Both the position numbers and the translations under genes were made by a program. Source: Dryococelus australis (taxonomy: Eukaryota; Arthropoda; Insecta; Phasmatodea; Phasmatidae). From it: a DNA stretch of 64,000 nucleotides. Under the pieces are notes generated by a model. It worked only from the letters and a program-made list of their open reading frames with translations. It searched no databases and was not told the DNA's origin. Positions 1 to 12,397 of the stretch are shown piece by piece. The first letter of the stretch is position 1, and each line of letters opens with the position of its first letter. The stretch is from NCBI GenBank assembly GCA_029891345.1, contig CM057002.1:15018295-15082294 (forward strand). Reading direction: 5' to 3'.

Positions 1-174
1 CTACAATCATTTTTTAGGGACAGACATCATCTTACGCCCCTAGCTTAACAGACCTCAAAATAGAATTTGTTACGCGTTAGCACTTTTGAAATGTTTATTT
101 ACATTGAGTTTACATGTAATATTTATTTTATAATTAATAAGAATTATACCACTGAGAAAACAGGTGGGTTGGTG

Positions 175-900
175 CACTGTTAAAAAAAAATTTCCTTCAT
201 TTTACGGAAAATTGCTGGTAAAAATGTACCCAGGGGTGTCCGTAAACTCTCCGTAAAATTACGGACACGTTGATTTTCAAAAACGCAATTTCCGTAAAAT
301 TCACGGAACCTCTCCGTTAATTCTTCAGTTAGTTATCTGTACTTCTGGTTTAAATAATTTTTTTAGATCTATTTGATTTTAATTCACATTATGTGGGTGT
401 TCTACCGTGTATAGAAAGTATATTCAAAAAAGTTGAAAAGATTTTATACTTAAGCAAGATTTGAACCCGAGTCAAAAAGTTCTAAGTTCGCGACCCTTGC
501 AACATACCTTCAACTCTCACTTAGTAACTCTGGTGTAATATTTGAATTTATATATTAGTCACATATGCAACTTTTTTTAGATTCTATTAGAGTTTGTGTA
601 TTTTAAGTGTTGCTCAGTGTTACATACGCCCGTTTCTGCTTTTTAATTTTTGAAAGGACAGGTCTTAGTAACATGGATAACCTTAACTGCCGCAGAAACG
701 ATAATTTCCTGTTTACAGTGTAGGCGAATAAAGCTTCGTGTAGACTCGGCATTGTGCGTGCTCGAAACCCGAAGTAAATAGAAAATACGGAAATTTTCAG
801 TATTTTCTATTTACGCTCTTAACTCAGTTTTTCGTCATTACTGTTTGCGTTTCTGTATTTCGTAAAAACTTCCGTAAATATACGGAAAATGTTAACAGTG
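175..900. mobile_element. CACTG-ended non-autonomous DNA transposon, copy 1
   Basis: The left end begins CACTGTTAA and the right end, read on the other strand, begins CACTGTTAACATTTTCC, so the two form imperfect terminal inverted repeats. Both ends carry clustered short motifs around TCCGTAAA/TTTACGGA, including the palindrome CCGTAAAATTACGG, as expected of subterminal transposase-binding sites. The flanks share TG on both sides, with an imperfect 4-bp match (GGTG/TGTG). The interior holds a tRNA B-box-like stretch near 470-500. No transposase is encoded. A second copy lies at 33599-33905. CACTG ends occur in CACTA/EnSpm and Chapaev elements, but I cannot decide between them. Confidence 0.6.
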
Positions 901-1219
901 TGTGTAAAATATTTCTAACCTGAGCACGCACGAATGCGGCGCATTACCGTTGTCCATCTGGTATAATTTTCTAGACATAGTTAACCTTTGTTTGCACGAG
1001 GGGAAGGAATATTCTGAACGTAGAACTTAAGCTGGGCTCAAGACAAGTTTGAAGTAACCACGAATGAGCTATATACAAAAGTACGCTACAAATTAGGGAT
1101 GTTCTACTCTTTCTTGAAGAGCTCGAGGAACGTTAACGATCTTCACCCGCGGTGGAGAAGCAACTACCAACAGAAAATAACGCGCCAAGAAATTATACAC
1201 CTGAACTGCGCTACTACTA
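901..1219. other. Unannotated AT-rich spacer
   Basis: No ORF, tRNA-like box or copy of any repeat family recognised elsewhere in the window was seen here. Confidence 0.5.
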
Positions 1220-1634
1220 AAGGCTGTTCACGATAAGAGAGCACTTTTGAAATCAACCTTAGAAAAAGTCACTGCCCCTGCCTGCATATATTATAATGGG
1301 CGCACTGAGTGACATGCGCCCAGCAAAGTTTGTAATGATGGATAAAAAGTAGTTCCATATTTGACTTAGAATAAAATGTATGAGGTAACCTTTCGTGATA
1401 AATTAATTAATTTAGCTTTCTGTTTTTTTATGCATTGAAGTGTAAAAGTGACCAAATGTGTAAAGTATTTACCTTTCTTATAATTCCACAGTTTCACCTG
1501 AGCTACGGATGAATAAAGTGATGATGCCCATGTCAGTGTTAGTTTTGTGTAAGGCGGTACAATATACACCATGCATACAAGCAGATCTTAAGCAGGGCTT
1601 TCAAAATTGCTAATTTTACCGTGAAAAGCCTATA
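1220..1634 (-). mobile_element. Family A MITE, copy 1
   Basis: Both ends match the family A terminal inverted repeat (AGGCTGTTCACGATAA on the left, GTGAAAAGCCTATA on the right). The interior is the A consensus in reverse, including the block GCGCACTGAGTGACATGCGC and the run around CTTAAGCAGGGCTTTC. About 415 bp, full length, with TA at both edges in keeping with a TA target site. It has no coding capacity. Such elements depend on a transposase encoded elsewhere; a TA target suggests the Tc1/mariner superfamily. Confidence 0.88.
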
Positions 1635-2139
1635 ATAGAATTTACATAGTGTACTATGTTTCCGGAAGGATCAACAATAATTTTCTGAATGTGGAACACT
1701 TGCCAACAAGAAGAATCTCATCTGATTTGGTAGCATTACATTATGTAATAAGAGCATGCGTGAATTCGTTTTCAGAAAAGCATCGCGTCTTTCCGTTACA
1801 TAACCGTTAACAGTTACATATTTGACATGCCAGTACAAGAGTTTCAAGTTCTAGCAACGCCAATTTATCTTATTACAAAGTTCCAAATAGTGTTGCTGCT
1901 CTCATCGCCAAGCTTAGAACTCTCAATGGTTTATTACATCTATAAAAAAAAATAGAACTACGCGTATATGAGAGCATTGGAGCAAGCCAGAGTATATGAA
2001 TGCGTTTTAAGTGTCACGGAAAACATAAGCATTTGTATTCCGTTTCAACTATCGAGGTTTCACGAGAAAATATTTTTCTAGTGGCTTTACGCCGAAAGTA
2101 AGAGTATATTTTGAAAACAGTCAAACAAGCGAAACCATA
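1635..2139. other. Unannotated spacer
   Basis: AT-rich sequence without a recognisable gene or repeat copy. It separates two family A MITEs that lie in the same orientation. Confidence 0.5.
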
Positions 2140-2588
2140 ATAGAGTGAGTACTTTTGAAATCAACCTTAGAAAAAGTCACTGCCCCTGACTGTAACCCTT
2201 CCAGAGGGGAAGGTCACCCTGCATGCGTATATTTTAACGGGTGCACTGAGTGACATGCGCCCAGTAAAGTTGGTAAGGAAGGATGGAAAGTAGTTCCGTA
2301 TCTTAACGTCGAATAAAAAGTGTTAGGTAACCATTTGTGACAATTTAAATAATTTCTTAAGATTTATGTTTTTTTTTTTTTTAACGCCCCAGCGTGTAAA
2401 AATTAGCAGATTTATAAAATGTTTACTTTTCTAATAATTTTACAGTTTCACTTGACCGACGCATGAATAAAGTGGTGAAGTCCATAGCAATGTTAATTTC
2501 ACATAAGGTGGTATAACACACAACGTGCATACAAGTAGATCTTAAGCAGAGCTTTTAAAAGTGCTCATTTTACCGTGAACAGCCTATA
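2140..2588 (-). mobile_element. Family A MITE, copy 2, with internal insertion
   Basis: The 3' end is intact (ACCGTGAACAGCCTATA) while the first bases of the 5' repeat are eroded. Between the conserved blocks CACTGCCCCTG and TGCATGCGTATATT there are about 35 extra bases (CTTCCAGAGGGGAAGG hairpin) absent from the other copies. No coding capacity. Confidence 0.85.
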
Positions 2589-2599
2589 CCAGTACTACA

Positions 2600-3390
2600 C
2601 AACTTGCACGAATACTGTTAGAGGCGGGTGCTCTACAATTGCGCGAGGCACGGATCTTTTATTGACGCGCGTGCACTATCAGTTGCAACCAGAGAAGCAG
2701 CGGCCTGTCACAAAGGAATGTTTACAAAACGTGCCGGTTATGCCTATCAGGGCGCGTGCCACTCCCGACCTTGGGTATCGGGTGTCTTTGAGACAACTGA
2801 AGAATGCTCTGGATTACTGACCTCGTTGCTCTCAGCTATACTCGGGGTGCCGCGAACTTTCCAGGTCAAGGCCAGCAGGGTATAAATAGTGCAATGGGCT
2901 TCCGAGCAGGCAGTTGTTGAATGAAAGAGTATCAGCGATAGACGACTAGCGAGAGAAGAAGCGCGCGGCGAGAGAAGTGATTAAGCGGGAGGAAAATCTG
3001 CGACTGCGAGCATCAGAGCAGTGAAGAGTGCGACTGCAGGCGGGACTATTGGACTGGATGCGTGAATGAAAATACAATTCAAATGATGGTAACAGAGAAA
3101 CTGAACGTGTGTTAATAATGAGTATGATTTAATTGACAATAATCAAAGCAACATATAAATAAGGACGTAAATTAGAGTTGAAATAGACATCAAATACTGT
3201 GCTAACTGTGAAATTAAAAGTTTTATTGTGGAGACAGATAATTTAATGATGTAAATAATACATGTGGAATACATTAAAATCAAATTTAATTATTATATTT
3301 ATATTAAGACCTCCATCCCTCACGATCTCAGATAAACCCCGCAGGCATCTTGCAACAATACGTTTGACACTCATAGTCGGAGTGAGTGAA
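2600..3390 (+). mobile_element. Family L repeat, LTR-like, copy 1
   Basis: This is the longest copy of a repeat also present at 22.1 kb (+), 19.7 kb (-) and 24.8 kb (-). It reads as a GC-rich U3-like part, then a TATA box, then a transcribed-leader-like part containing GACTGCGAGCATC and GCGTGAATGA, then an AT-rich stretch and the conserved block AAGACCTCCATCCCTCACGA. TGTTAGAGG at about 2616 would suit an LTR start. The 3' side is cut by a SINE. It is probably a solo LTR or the promoter end of a retroelement. No PBS, polypurine tract or reverse transcriptase was seen, so the class is inferred. Confidence 0.5.
2881..2888 (+). promoter_or_regulatory. TATA box of family L repeat
   Basis: TATAAATA follows a GC-rich upstream block. 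About 30 bp downstream, GGCAGTTGTTG would be a plausible start region. The minus-strand copy near 25.26 kb has TATAAATG at the equivalent place, which supports a conserved RNA polymerase II promoter. Confidence 0.5.
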
Positions 3391-3595
3391 GAGATTTGGG
3401 TGGCTGTTAACATCGAGGTCTTGAGAGCCGATGAGGGTGAAGTGAGGTGAGTACGGAGCAGCACCGGAATGCAAGTGCGGGGGAAACGGGAGATCCCCGA
3501 GAAAGCCCGCTGACCAGCGGGTGAAAATCCAGGAATCGAACCCAGCTCGCCTATTGTGGGAGGCGAGTGGTCTAACCACTACACCACTGTGGCTC
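3391..3595 (-). mobile_element. tRNA-derived SINE type 1, copy 1
   Basis: On the minus strand it starts with a tRNA-like head (A box around CACAGTGGTGTAGTGGTTAG, B box CTGGGTTCGATTCC). The family body follows, including the block before GGGATCTCCCGTTTCCCC and the tail CATCGGCTCTCAAGACCTC. The part between the B box and the body is shortened compared with other copies. It sits at the truncated end of the family L copy. Confidence 0.85.
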
Positions 3596-4574
3596 CTCCC
3601 ATTGTTGGAGAATAAGTTTGACCTACGTCCCCCGTTTTTCCAACCAGATATTACTAATCAGAAACAAACGACTTAGATTTGTTTGTTCCTTTAAATTGTG
3701 TTTCAAGACGACTCTTAACTGCGTGTTTGACACGCCTGTGTTGTAAAAGAATATGCGAATATTTTCCTGTGCTTTCGATTTCTTAGTACAGGCCGAGGGT
3801 CCTATAAAGTTACGAATATGTTTCCATCGCAATTGTGAGTGTCTGTTACTATTCCCTTAGATTTTCACACAAATTTACACATTTTTCAGCGTGCTTACTT
3901 TCGATTATTTCCTGTAATAGCGTTCGTTTGATATTTAGATGAACCCCGTCACATGAAATAGTTTTGCGTTATCAGTCTTCTTAAAATACGTGATTAGAAA
4001 ACAGTTCACAGAAGGAAAGCAAATATTAAAATAAGTGTCGTAAAAAATGGCGGACAAAACAACTATATGCGCATTGGTACAAAACTAGTATATAAAATGA
4101 ATCGATGAAGGGTTGTAAAAATTATATAAACACACTTTTAATTTATAATTAATTGTAGACACCTTTAGCGTAGAAATTCACACAGATCAGTGATAAACGA
4201 AGTAGCTGACACGAAGGTATTATGTAAATTACTGTAATGTTGGTATTACGTGACGTAATTATGAAAATGGAACAGCCTCGAATTGACTTTGACGATACAC
4301 AGGGGGTGTATATGTGAAGCAAACGAGCCCGTAGGGAGGAGAAGGGTTGTACAGTAGCTGGACACGAACTGTAAAGTCAATTGATGGTATTAAAATGTGT
4401 AAAACCAGCACCGGACGTCGGTTCTAGTTACGTCATTGCTACAATCTTTCAACGTATGAAGACACCAGGCATAAAGCGAGGTTACGCGCGCACATGTAAA
4501 GATGGCCTAGTATTATTTTAGTGACGAAGGTAGTGTTTCTCGTTTTATACACATTGTAGTGAGAATTTGTGTAT
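3596..4574. other. Unannotated spacer
   Basis: About 1 kb of AT-rich sequence. Short open frames exist but none has recognisable protein character, and no repeat family was identified. Confidence 0.5.
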
Positions 4575-4754
4575 TAGCAACAAATTCATATTTGAAAAGA
4601 AAATCCACAGTTTTATTTGGGTGGCGAATGAATAAAGAGATCAGGTCGGTGGCAATGTTAATGTTACAGAAGGCAGGTAGATACAGAATAAGAAGGTAAA
4701 GTAACTCTCAAGCAGGGTTTTCAAAAGTTCTCACTTAACAATAAACATCATATA
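4575..4754 (-). mobile_element. Family A MITE, 3' fragment
   Basis: Matches the last about 180 bp of a reverse-oriented A element: GCGAATGAATAAAGAGATCAGG, GGCAATGTTAATGTTACA and AAGCAGGGTTTTCAAAAG, ending in a worn terminal repeat. The other end is missing. Confidence 0.75.
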
Positions 4755-4777
4755 GTGAGGGAACATTATTGATACAG

Positions 4778-4952
4778 GAAGAGTGAACAAATCGGACAGG
4801 GCATTTGTCGAGGAACCATCCCAAGATTCACCTCGAGTGATTTCGGGAGACCCTGCAATGCCGGAGTCAGAATGTCTGACCCGGGAATCGAACCCGTATC
4901 CTCCCGAATGCGCGTCGAGTGGTTTACCACTACGCCATCTCAATCGCCACTT
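4778..4952 (-). mobile_element. tRNA-derived SINE type 2
   Basis: On the minus strand there is a clear tRNA-like head: A box TGGCGTAGTGGTAAACC and B box GGGTTCGATTCCC about 35 bp further on. A body unlike the type 1 SINE follows. It directly follows the A fragment. A mature tRNA is excluded because the 3' acceptor strand is absent. Confidence 0.75.
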
Positions 4953-7226
4953 TCATATTGTATTGAGGATGGTACAGTAGGGGAAACTTATACCAGTTTA
5001 GAACGGAAATATTAGCGCTAGACGTTGAACAGCATATTTTACGTCGGGAAAGATAAATAAAGGTTTCTAACAGCCGATGAAAACTGCGCCAACGTCGGCG
5101 CAGAGGTAGAGAGAGAGAGAAAGATAGAGAGAGGCGGTAATCATACAGCGATAATAATTAAGCAGCAAACAATAGTTATCGCCACATGTGAAGTGCTGAA
5201 ATGTGTTGACAAAAATTGTCTTGCCTTCCCTCCACACGAGTAGCGAACTGCTGTATCTGGGACATTATAGCCTACATGAAGTCATTTTGTAGTGATTAAT
5301 CACGTCCGTTCTTCAACTCTTTGATAAAAATATTAAAACCATTTTTTGATAGTTCGAAAACATAAAGGGAAAACAGTTCCTTAATTTAAAAATGCATAAC
5401 CTTTTCTCTAGTTTAGTTGCTAAACGGTTTGGGTTCCTTAAATGTGTTCCAATAAAAATCAAGTTGCCATTTTATAAAATAAATAATTCATAAACTTGTT
5501 TTTTATTTAAGGCAAATAAAATCACATCTAACGTTTAAGTTTCAAGTATAATAGTTTTGCTTTGGCTTTCAGCGCCCTTAATAAATTTTCAAACCCGAAT
5601 ATAGTTGTTTACATAAAACATTTTACTAATTGACATCAAGGAAATTTTATTTTCTAAGACGTGACTCTTTCACGTTGACGAAAAAAAAAAAACACATTAA
5701 ACTGAACTGTGATGGAACGGTTTTTGTATAAATTAGGTGTTAAAAAATAAATAAAGTATCTTTAAAAAGTGATGTGATTACACGCAAAATTAACTTCGAA
5801 TTGGGTCCGATGATCTGCTATATTTTTTTTACTAATTCTGCGAGTGTTTCTCAGATTTCTGGAAAAGAAGGGGGAAAGGAGAGGCAGTATAGAAATTATT
5901 CAAACATGGTACGCTGTTATTTTTCATTTACATGAAGCAGAAAATATTCTGAAACTGAGAAATTATTTATGTATGGATTGAGAAAAGAAGGAGAGGAATT
6001 AAAACAGTATACAACCAGAAATTACAGTAAAATATTTTCCATATTAAATTTAATTCTGCATATACACCTACCGGTACAAGGGAAAAAAGCTACGAAAAGC
6101 ATACAACCATTAACACGTAACAAAGCACGAATAAATATTAATAAGTACAGTTTTGGAATTTTACTACAGTATATCAGAACGAAAATTTATATCGTCATAA
6201 CGATGATAATTATAGCGTTTTAGTACATAGTTTCACTGCACAATTATTACTATTCCAAATTTTACTGTATAAAATAAATTATAAAGTTGTGTAAAAATCG
6301 TAAGTTTCGAATTAATACACAAATACGTATAGAAAAAGGGTAGTTAATATCAACACTTAAGAAATATATTATATGTTTCTTAGCATGTTAAGCTGAAAAA
6401 TAAAGTATCCTATGGGTACTATGGGTACTGAAGAAGTCAACTTGCAACTTAATCACCCTGAAGTGATAAACCTTGAAATAGCCAGAAATTTTGCCCATAA
6501 CTTAGCTCAAAGCTAACCTATAAGTTGGGTCCACAAGTCTGATACCGAATTTGTACTCGCACGTTATAAACACCAATATGTAATACTTAGAATTTTTATT
6601 CGTAGAACCTAATTCTTATGCACAAGCTGAATACACGCATTATTTCCAGAACGTGGATACTTCAGATACTTCAGATACTTAAGTTTGGGCGAGAATTTGG
6701 ACCTACTAACTAGGCGGATGGAAGTGCACTAACAAAGTAATATTAAGCAAAAGAAGAAATCTCGTCACCGAATTGCGGTGGCGTTCATTTCGGAAAGGTT
6801 TTTCCGAATCTTCTAAACGATGAGACATTTATAAAATTAGCAGTCTACACTCTATAAATTATTCGGAAATTTATCATATCAGTGTATACGCTTAGATAAA
6901 AAGCAGGAATGGTAATATTTTCCCCTATGCATTTCCCACATTTGCTCAAGAAAACAATCAAATGAGTAGGGAAGTTTCCAACTTTGTATGGTAGCGATGT
7001 TAAACATTCGTGTATCTGCAGCTTGATATGTGGTATTATTATCATACAGTGTATGGGTTAAAAACTTCCATTACAGTTTAGGAAGTTAGCCAGAATTTTT
7101 TTTTTTTACAGTGTGTGATAGAAGACAACGCCACCACAAAATCACCAGATCGCAATTTTTATCGAAGCTCAAAATGGAGCGAAAGCGGTGCATGTGTGCA
7201 CGTGTTAAATATGCAAGAAACAGTTC

Positions 7227-7232
<6 letters not shown>
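4953..7232. other. AT-rich region without recognised features
   Basis: Mostly low-complexity AT-rich sequence with a short GA-rich stretch at about 5106-5133. An 84-codon open frame at 5969-6223 has no recognisable features and strongly biased AT content, so I do not call it a gene. Confidence 0.5.

Positions 7233-7274
<42 letters not shown>
7233..7274. repeat. (CT)21 microsatellite
   Basis: An uninterrupted run of 21 CT dinucleotides. Flanking sequence is unique within the window. Confidence 0.97.
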
Positions 7275-7276
<2 letters not shown>

Positions 7277-8079
7277 AAACCTGACCAAATATAGCAGAAG
7301 TGATGTCATAGAGACAACGAGGACGAAGAAGGAATCGGTCGATATTTCTCTCAGTCAGCGGGAGTCTTGGCGTAGAGCGTAAGGGATATGAACTCAAAAC
7401 AATTCCCTGATTGATGCTTCAGATAGCAGAATAGTGTTGCAAACGCTGCTACGCGGCAGAGATTGACAAATCACACCGTAAGGAAATGCCAACGATGAAT
7501 AATTTGCTGCGAAAAGAGAGGGGAGTTGGACACAGCGAGAAGGTAACGTTAATGGCGTTAATGAAAGTGTATGACATTGTGGAGAACATACAGACCACAG
7601 GATTCTCAAGTATACAAAGGAACATTCGAAGTGTGTCCCGAACTTTGAACGCACATCACAAGAGAATCGCCTCGCTCCCTAACAACATGCTCGTAATGGT
7701 AACACAGGATGCCCATGTTTACTGTCTTCTAACACGTTCTATACCACAAGTAGCAAAACAACGTGTCTTAGACTAAGACCAACACACAGTTTACACAGCA
7801 ACATGGTTTGGCATGTAGGCAGTTTGCTCACACACGGAACTAATGCATGATGAGTTTAATTCGGATCACGATTAATAATTATATTTTATGATAGCAAGGG
7901 TCTACTGCAAACCACTTATAAACAAAACTCTGTTCAATTAAACTTTGAAAATAATTAAAAAACACAATATACTTTAATCTTTTTATTATTAATATAGGGT
8001 CTATATGTTACTGTCTGATCATGTGATTTTTGAAAGTTGTTTATGCAATTTGTGAGACAGTGCTGAGAACATGAGAAAA
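7275..8079. other. Unannotated spacer
   Basis: No gene or known repeat copy recognised. Short open frames lie on both strands but share no features with protein families. Confidence 0.45.
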
Positions 8080-8345
8080 ATACGGAAACCAGTCTACATC
8101 GTCTTTGGTCTCAGCAAATCAGAGGCCAGGAAGCAGAGTATAGACAGCCGCCATCGGAAACAACAGGAAACTGTCTACAGCACAGCGGAGCCAATCAGAC
8201 GCGAAGACCTTTCCACCGCAACACGGAGGCAATCACATGCCGTACTGTCTTTCGTTAAAGGAAGCCACCGCGCCACGTCGCTCCGGTCACAGAGTAGAAT
8301 ACAGAAGAGAAATAGCCGCGTCATAGAGAACTCCAGCTGATGTTT
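8080..8345 (+). repeat. Family J CCAAT-containing repeat, diverged copy
   Basis: Shares ordered blocks with the copies at 32.2 and 36.0 kb: GCCAATCAGACGCGAAG, then TTAAAGGAAGCCACCGCGCCA, then a run matching TTTCGC/GTCGC. GC-rich relative to its surroundings. The CCAATCA motifs suggest a promoter-bearing part of a larger element, but no coding part was found. Confidence 0.45.
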
Positions 8346-8929
8346 ATTTCACTCAGGTTGGGGAGCGTAATGCTTTTATAGTAGCGCCGCTCCATTAAGT
8401 TACGAAACGTAATAAAATTACACACACAAACTAAGTATGCGAATACACGACGTGGTTGTAAACTAACGTTTTCTGGTGGTAAAATTCCTAAGTAAAACAG
8501 TGAAAAATGTACCGAAAGTACAATTTTGACGGTTTACAAATCTAGATGCGTTCAGCACCTAATAAAAAAATCTTTAGTTGAAAATACTACCATAAAAACG
8601 ACTGAGAGGTCTTTGTCCGAATTTAGCATTTAATTCCTTATACGCCCCATGCATGACGAATCCTGGCCTTAAACAATATTCTGGGACCGGTGATCTTGCA
8701 AGTTGCAGAGGTGCTACGATGAGGATGAACTTCTAGCACTTACACTCGCTTTTCACTGATGTGATTGACCCACTTGTTTCCTGACACGCACCCCACGGGA
8801 CTGTGGACCAGTGATAAATGTGTGGAAAGAGAGCGTACATGATGAAAGCTCAATCGTGAACTTAGCAACCAACGAACACACGGCAGACGAGCACAGAGTA
8901 AGTGTTTACTGTGGAGGTTCCTCTTTTAT
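8346..8929. other. Unannotated spacer
   Basis: Mixed-composition sequence. A short stretch at 8710-8760 reads as a plausible peptide but is closed by stops on both sides. No repeat family recognised. Confidence 0.4.
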
Positions 8930-9571
8930 AATACCTGTAATTTATTTTATTTCTGCTTTATGAGACTGCAAGTGATGTTTCTGATGCTTGTATTAATGTT
9001 TGATTAATTAATTGTATTGTTAATGTACGTAGGTGTGTGAATGAATGTGTTCGAGTAGACGTTGTATTAATATCTTAATTTATGTATATTTTTAGGTAGC
9101 TGATAATTTTAGACGTTTTATATAATAATTTAAAAATGTCTTTCATTAATTAATTTTCTCGTCTTTTTCCCGTGTTTAAATAGTTATATGCTGTAACTTT
9201 CAGGAATCCTTATATACATTTCAATTTTAGAACTTTTGCTAGTCAATGTTATCTTGTAGTTTAATTTTATAAGTAGTACAATTATGTGTATATGGATATA
9301 TGTCAAGTGTGTATATGGTATTGTGTATGTATGTGTGTGTTAATCGTGTAAGTTCACTATTAAGGTTTATTTTATTTTATGTAAGTTGCTTTTATATATT
9401 TCATTATAAGCTTCTTTCTAGGTTTATAGTAAACATTATGTTTTGTGTCATTGTTTTATTTCTTTTTCTTTTGAAAAAATTAGTGTTATGTTTTATTATG
9501 CGAAGTGAAGGGCAAAAGAGGGTGACAATACCTTAACTTCACCACAAAAATAAAGGCGTATTATTATTATT
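8930..9571 (+). mobile_element. Probable 3' tail of a non-LTR retrotransposon
   Basis: A T-rich plus-strand stretch ends with a compact 3' motif, GAGGGTGACAATACC, then AATAAAGGCG and a short (ATT)n run. A polyadenylation signal followed by a simple-repeat tail is typical of the 3' UTR of several insect LINE clades. No reverse transcriptase or endonuclease reading frame lies upstream, so the copy would be strongly 5'-truncated. Its left boundary is a guess. Confidence 0.35.
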
Positions 9572-11262
9572 ACACGCACGTGCGAGGGGCGAGTAAGGTG
9601 GAGTAGAGGAGGGCATGTATATGCAGTTTACATACACACTCTTGCGGAAAGATGGTTCGCCAGTGTGTGTATTTCAGCGAGGACTCTGACAGGCATATGC
9701 ACTATGTGTGTAGCTAGGTACAGCTTCCCGAGAACAACGTCAACACCAATGTGTAAATATGCAATCCTTGTGCGAACGTTATGTATACAGGCGCTCGCTT
9801 TTACGACAATCTGGCTTCACGCCTGCAAGGATCCTATACACCATCAGTTGGAGGGGGTTGGGGGGGGGGGGCTTAACTCGTTACGGTTGTAGTAATGCCT
9901 ACTTGCTTCTCATCGACTGTGATGTATGATGTGTGTACCGTGTTACACGATCCATGCGTTAAACGTAAATAATTTTTTATTAAATATAGTTTATTTTACA
10001 TTACATTTGTAGGATTATCTATAATGATTATTTCTAATATAAGTTTTATATATTTTATATTTCTATGTATGTTCTATAAATAAGTAATATATAATTATAA
10101 TATATAATATGTTTATGTATCCATGGCGGCATCTGAGAGTTTTCAAATTATATGTGATTTATTCTCGCGCGAATGTGTATGTGGGTCTTCTCAGGAGTGC
10201 TCCCATATTTTTCACATAAAAAAAAAAATTACATTTGAAATGTATTTATGAGTGCCTTCTGTGAGTATAAGGCGGGCTCCTTTAAATGACAGTATAAGGC
10301 ATGTTCCTCCAATTAGATGCTTTGTTCACAAAGTGTTTCATAAAGTGAATTCATGAGGGAAAGTTCGTATAATGGATCACTGGTTCTTGAAATGCTTCGC
10401 AAACAGGGAGGAATATTCGGCAAGTGGAACTTTACCAGAGTTTGGGGAAAGTTGGAAGTAACCATAAATGGACTACTTACATTTCAAACACCTTCAGTTC
10501 ACGCTCCAAGGACTCGGACCCCTTGCGCCGACATGGGACATTCTTGTTTCTCACTACATCAACGACTATTTTGCTTCGTGTTTGGGAAGGTCATTGGACA
10601 CTGAGCCTTACATTGTACGGTCCCGTCCAGAGGTAACCTTCGTCTGAATAATGTACAAGTTGCGTACGCTGTGTCGCATTGGGCCAGGACTTCAATTGCA
10701 CATAGCGAGTTAAGCTGACGCTAGATTAAAATACTTTTCACTTCATTCGAAATTAATTCTTTTTTACTTTTTTTTTATCAGCAAGCCGATTATAACTACG
10801 TAAACGAGACAAACAGAGTGACTCGTTATTTTATTCTTTTCCGCCGGCTTCATGCATCGTATTTCAAACAGTACTCAGAACATCGCAAAGATGCTGGATA
10901 CTGAAACGCACAGAAGCTTAAGTAATTTATTTTTGAACTTCCAAATGGTTAAAATATTTGTTTTCTTCAATTCATGCAAGTAAGGAAACTATTTTAACAT
11001 TATTACTCGTAGCAGATTTATTATTATGGAAGTAATATACAGGAAAGATATTTGAAACTGTTTTTATCAAAATAATGTTAAATAAAATATCACTGTTACG
11101 TTTTGTCTTAATTAGAGTGTGAATAGTTTCAGATAATAATTATTCTTCATATACGTACAACATACGAGGGTAAGTTGTTTTTTTGTGCAATTTGAACACT
11201 GTAAAACTTATCCATGGTTCATAGAGGATTTTAAGTTTGTTCTAAGGGGGGGAAAAAATGTA
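9572..11262. other. Unannotated region with AT-rich core
   Basis: Contains a G-run near 9855-9870 and a very AT-rich patch at about 10010-10115. Open frames of 70-83 codons near 10350-10640 overlap each other and resemble nothing I know. Confidence 0.45.
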
Positions 11263-11501
11263 TATAGGCCGTTCACTATAAAGTGAGCACTTTTGAAGCA
11301 CTAGTTAATAATTTTTTTCAACCAATTTATATCCTTCCCCCACTTGTTAATGTAAACCCTGCCATGTGAGTAATAAACAAAGTGTATACATTCAACATTG
11401 CCAAAACAGAAAGTCCGAGGCCACAATGAAATGTATTTATTGGTTATTGTATCTGATGAAACAGATTAAAAAAGTGCTCACTTTACCATGAACGGCCTAT
11501 A
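11263..11501 (+). mobile_element. Family B MITE, copy 1
   Basis: Complete 239-bp element. Both ends (TATAGGCCGTTCACTATAAA and its inverted partner) match those of family A, but the interior is different: a GTAATAAACAAAGTGTATAC block and a late ATGTATTTATTGGTTATTG block. The shared ends mean A and B were probably moved by the same transposase. No coding capacity. Confidence 0.88.
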
Positions 11502-11928
11502 ACGAGTTGTTATCACACGGTTACTTTGTAATGGGAATATTCATTCCTTAATACACGTGTAGAGTAACGGTTAGGGAGTACAGAAATATTGTTCTCTCAC
11601 ACTGGAGAATAGCTTGAGCTTTGCGTGGAGCACGAAGGGAAACTATATTTTCTGCAGTCTACGATTTTACGAGCCTACAAAACCAAAGCTGTTCGATTCC
11701 ATATTCCATTTGACTTCTTTCCAGCCTGGCATAACTTCACGAAGAGACGCGTCACTTTCTCCAGTCGGCTCCTAGTGTTTTCTCCATCCCGCGGTCATGC
11801 GCACGATGGCTTGTGCAAACAAAACGTGGCTCGCAGGTACAGCGCATTTCCGGCGGAGCTTCGCACACCCCAATCGTACTGGCTTCCCTCTTGTATCCAG
11901 CCGCAGTCGCGCCAAAATAAACCGTGTT
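11502..11928. other. Unannotated spacer between B and A MITEs
   Basis: Overlapping open frames of about 100 codons on both strands here are partly shared with the neighbouring MITE and have no recognisable character. Confidence 0.4.
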
Positions 11929-12354
11929 TATAGGCTGTTCGCGGTAAAATGAGCACATTTGAAAGCCCTGCTTAAGATCTACTTGTATGCACGTTGTGTA
12001 TTCTTCAGCCTCATGTAAGGTTAACATTGACATGAGTCTCGTCACTCTATTCTTGCGTCGGTCAAGTGAAACTGTGACATTATTAGAAAAGTAAATATTT
12101 CTCAAATCTGTTCATTTTCACACTTCGATGCATTAGAAAAAAGCAGAAAACGACATAAACAATTTAAATTATCAGAAATGGTTACCGAACACTTTTTATT
12201 CGACTTTAAGAAATGGAACTACTTTTCCTCCATCATTACCAACTTTACTGGGCGAATGCCACTCGGTGCGCCCATAAAAATATATGCATGCAGGGGCAGT
12301 TACTTTTTTCTAAGGTTGATTTCAAAAGTGCTCAGTTTATCGTGAACGGTCTAT
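11929..12354 (+). mobile_element. Family A MITE, copy 3
   Basis: Full length, about 426 bp, with both terminal repeats (TATAGGCTGTTCGCGGTAAA left; ATCGTGAACGGTCTATA right). Internal blocks such as TATGCACGTTGTGTATTC and CGTCGGTCAAGTGAAACT are in family order. Confidence 0.9.
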
Positions 12355-12397
12355 AACGAAACGTTACTTTGTAAATATTCCGTTGTAGTGGGTCTAG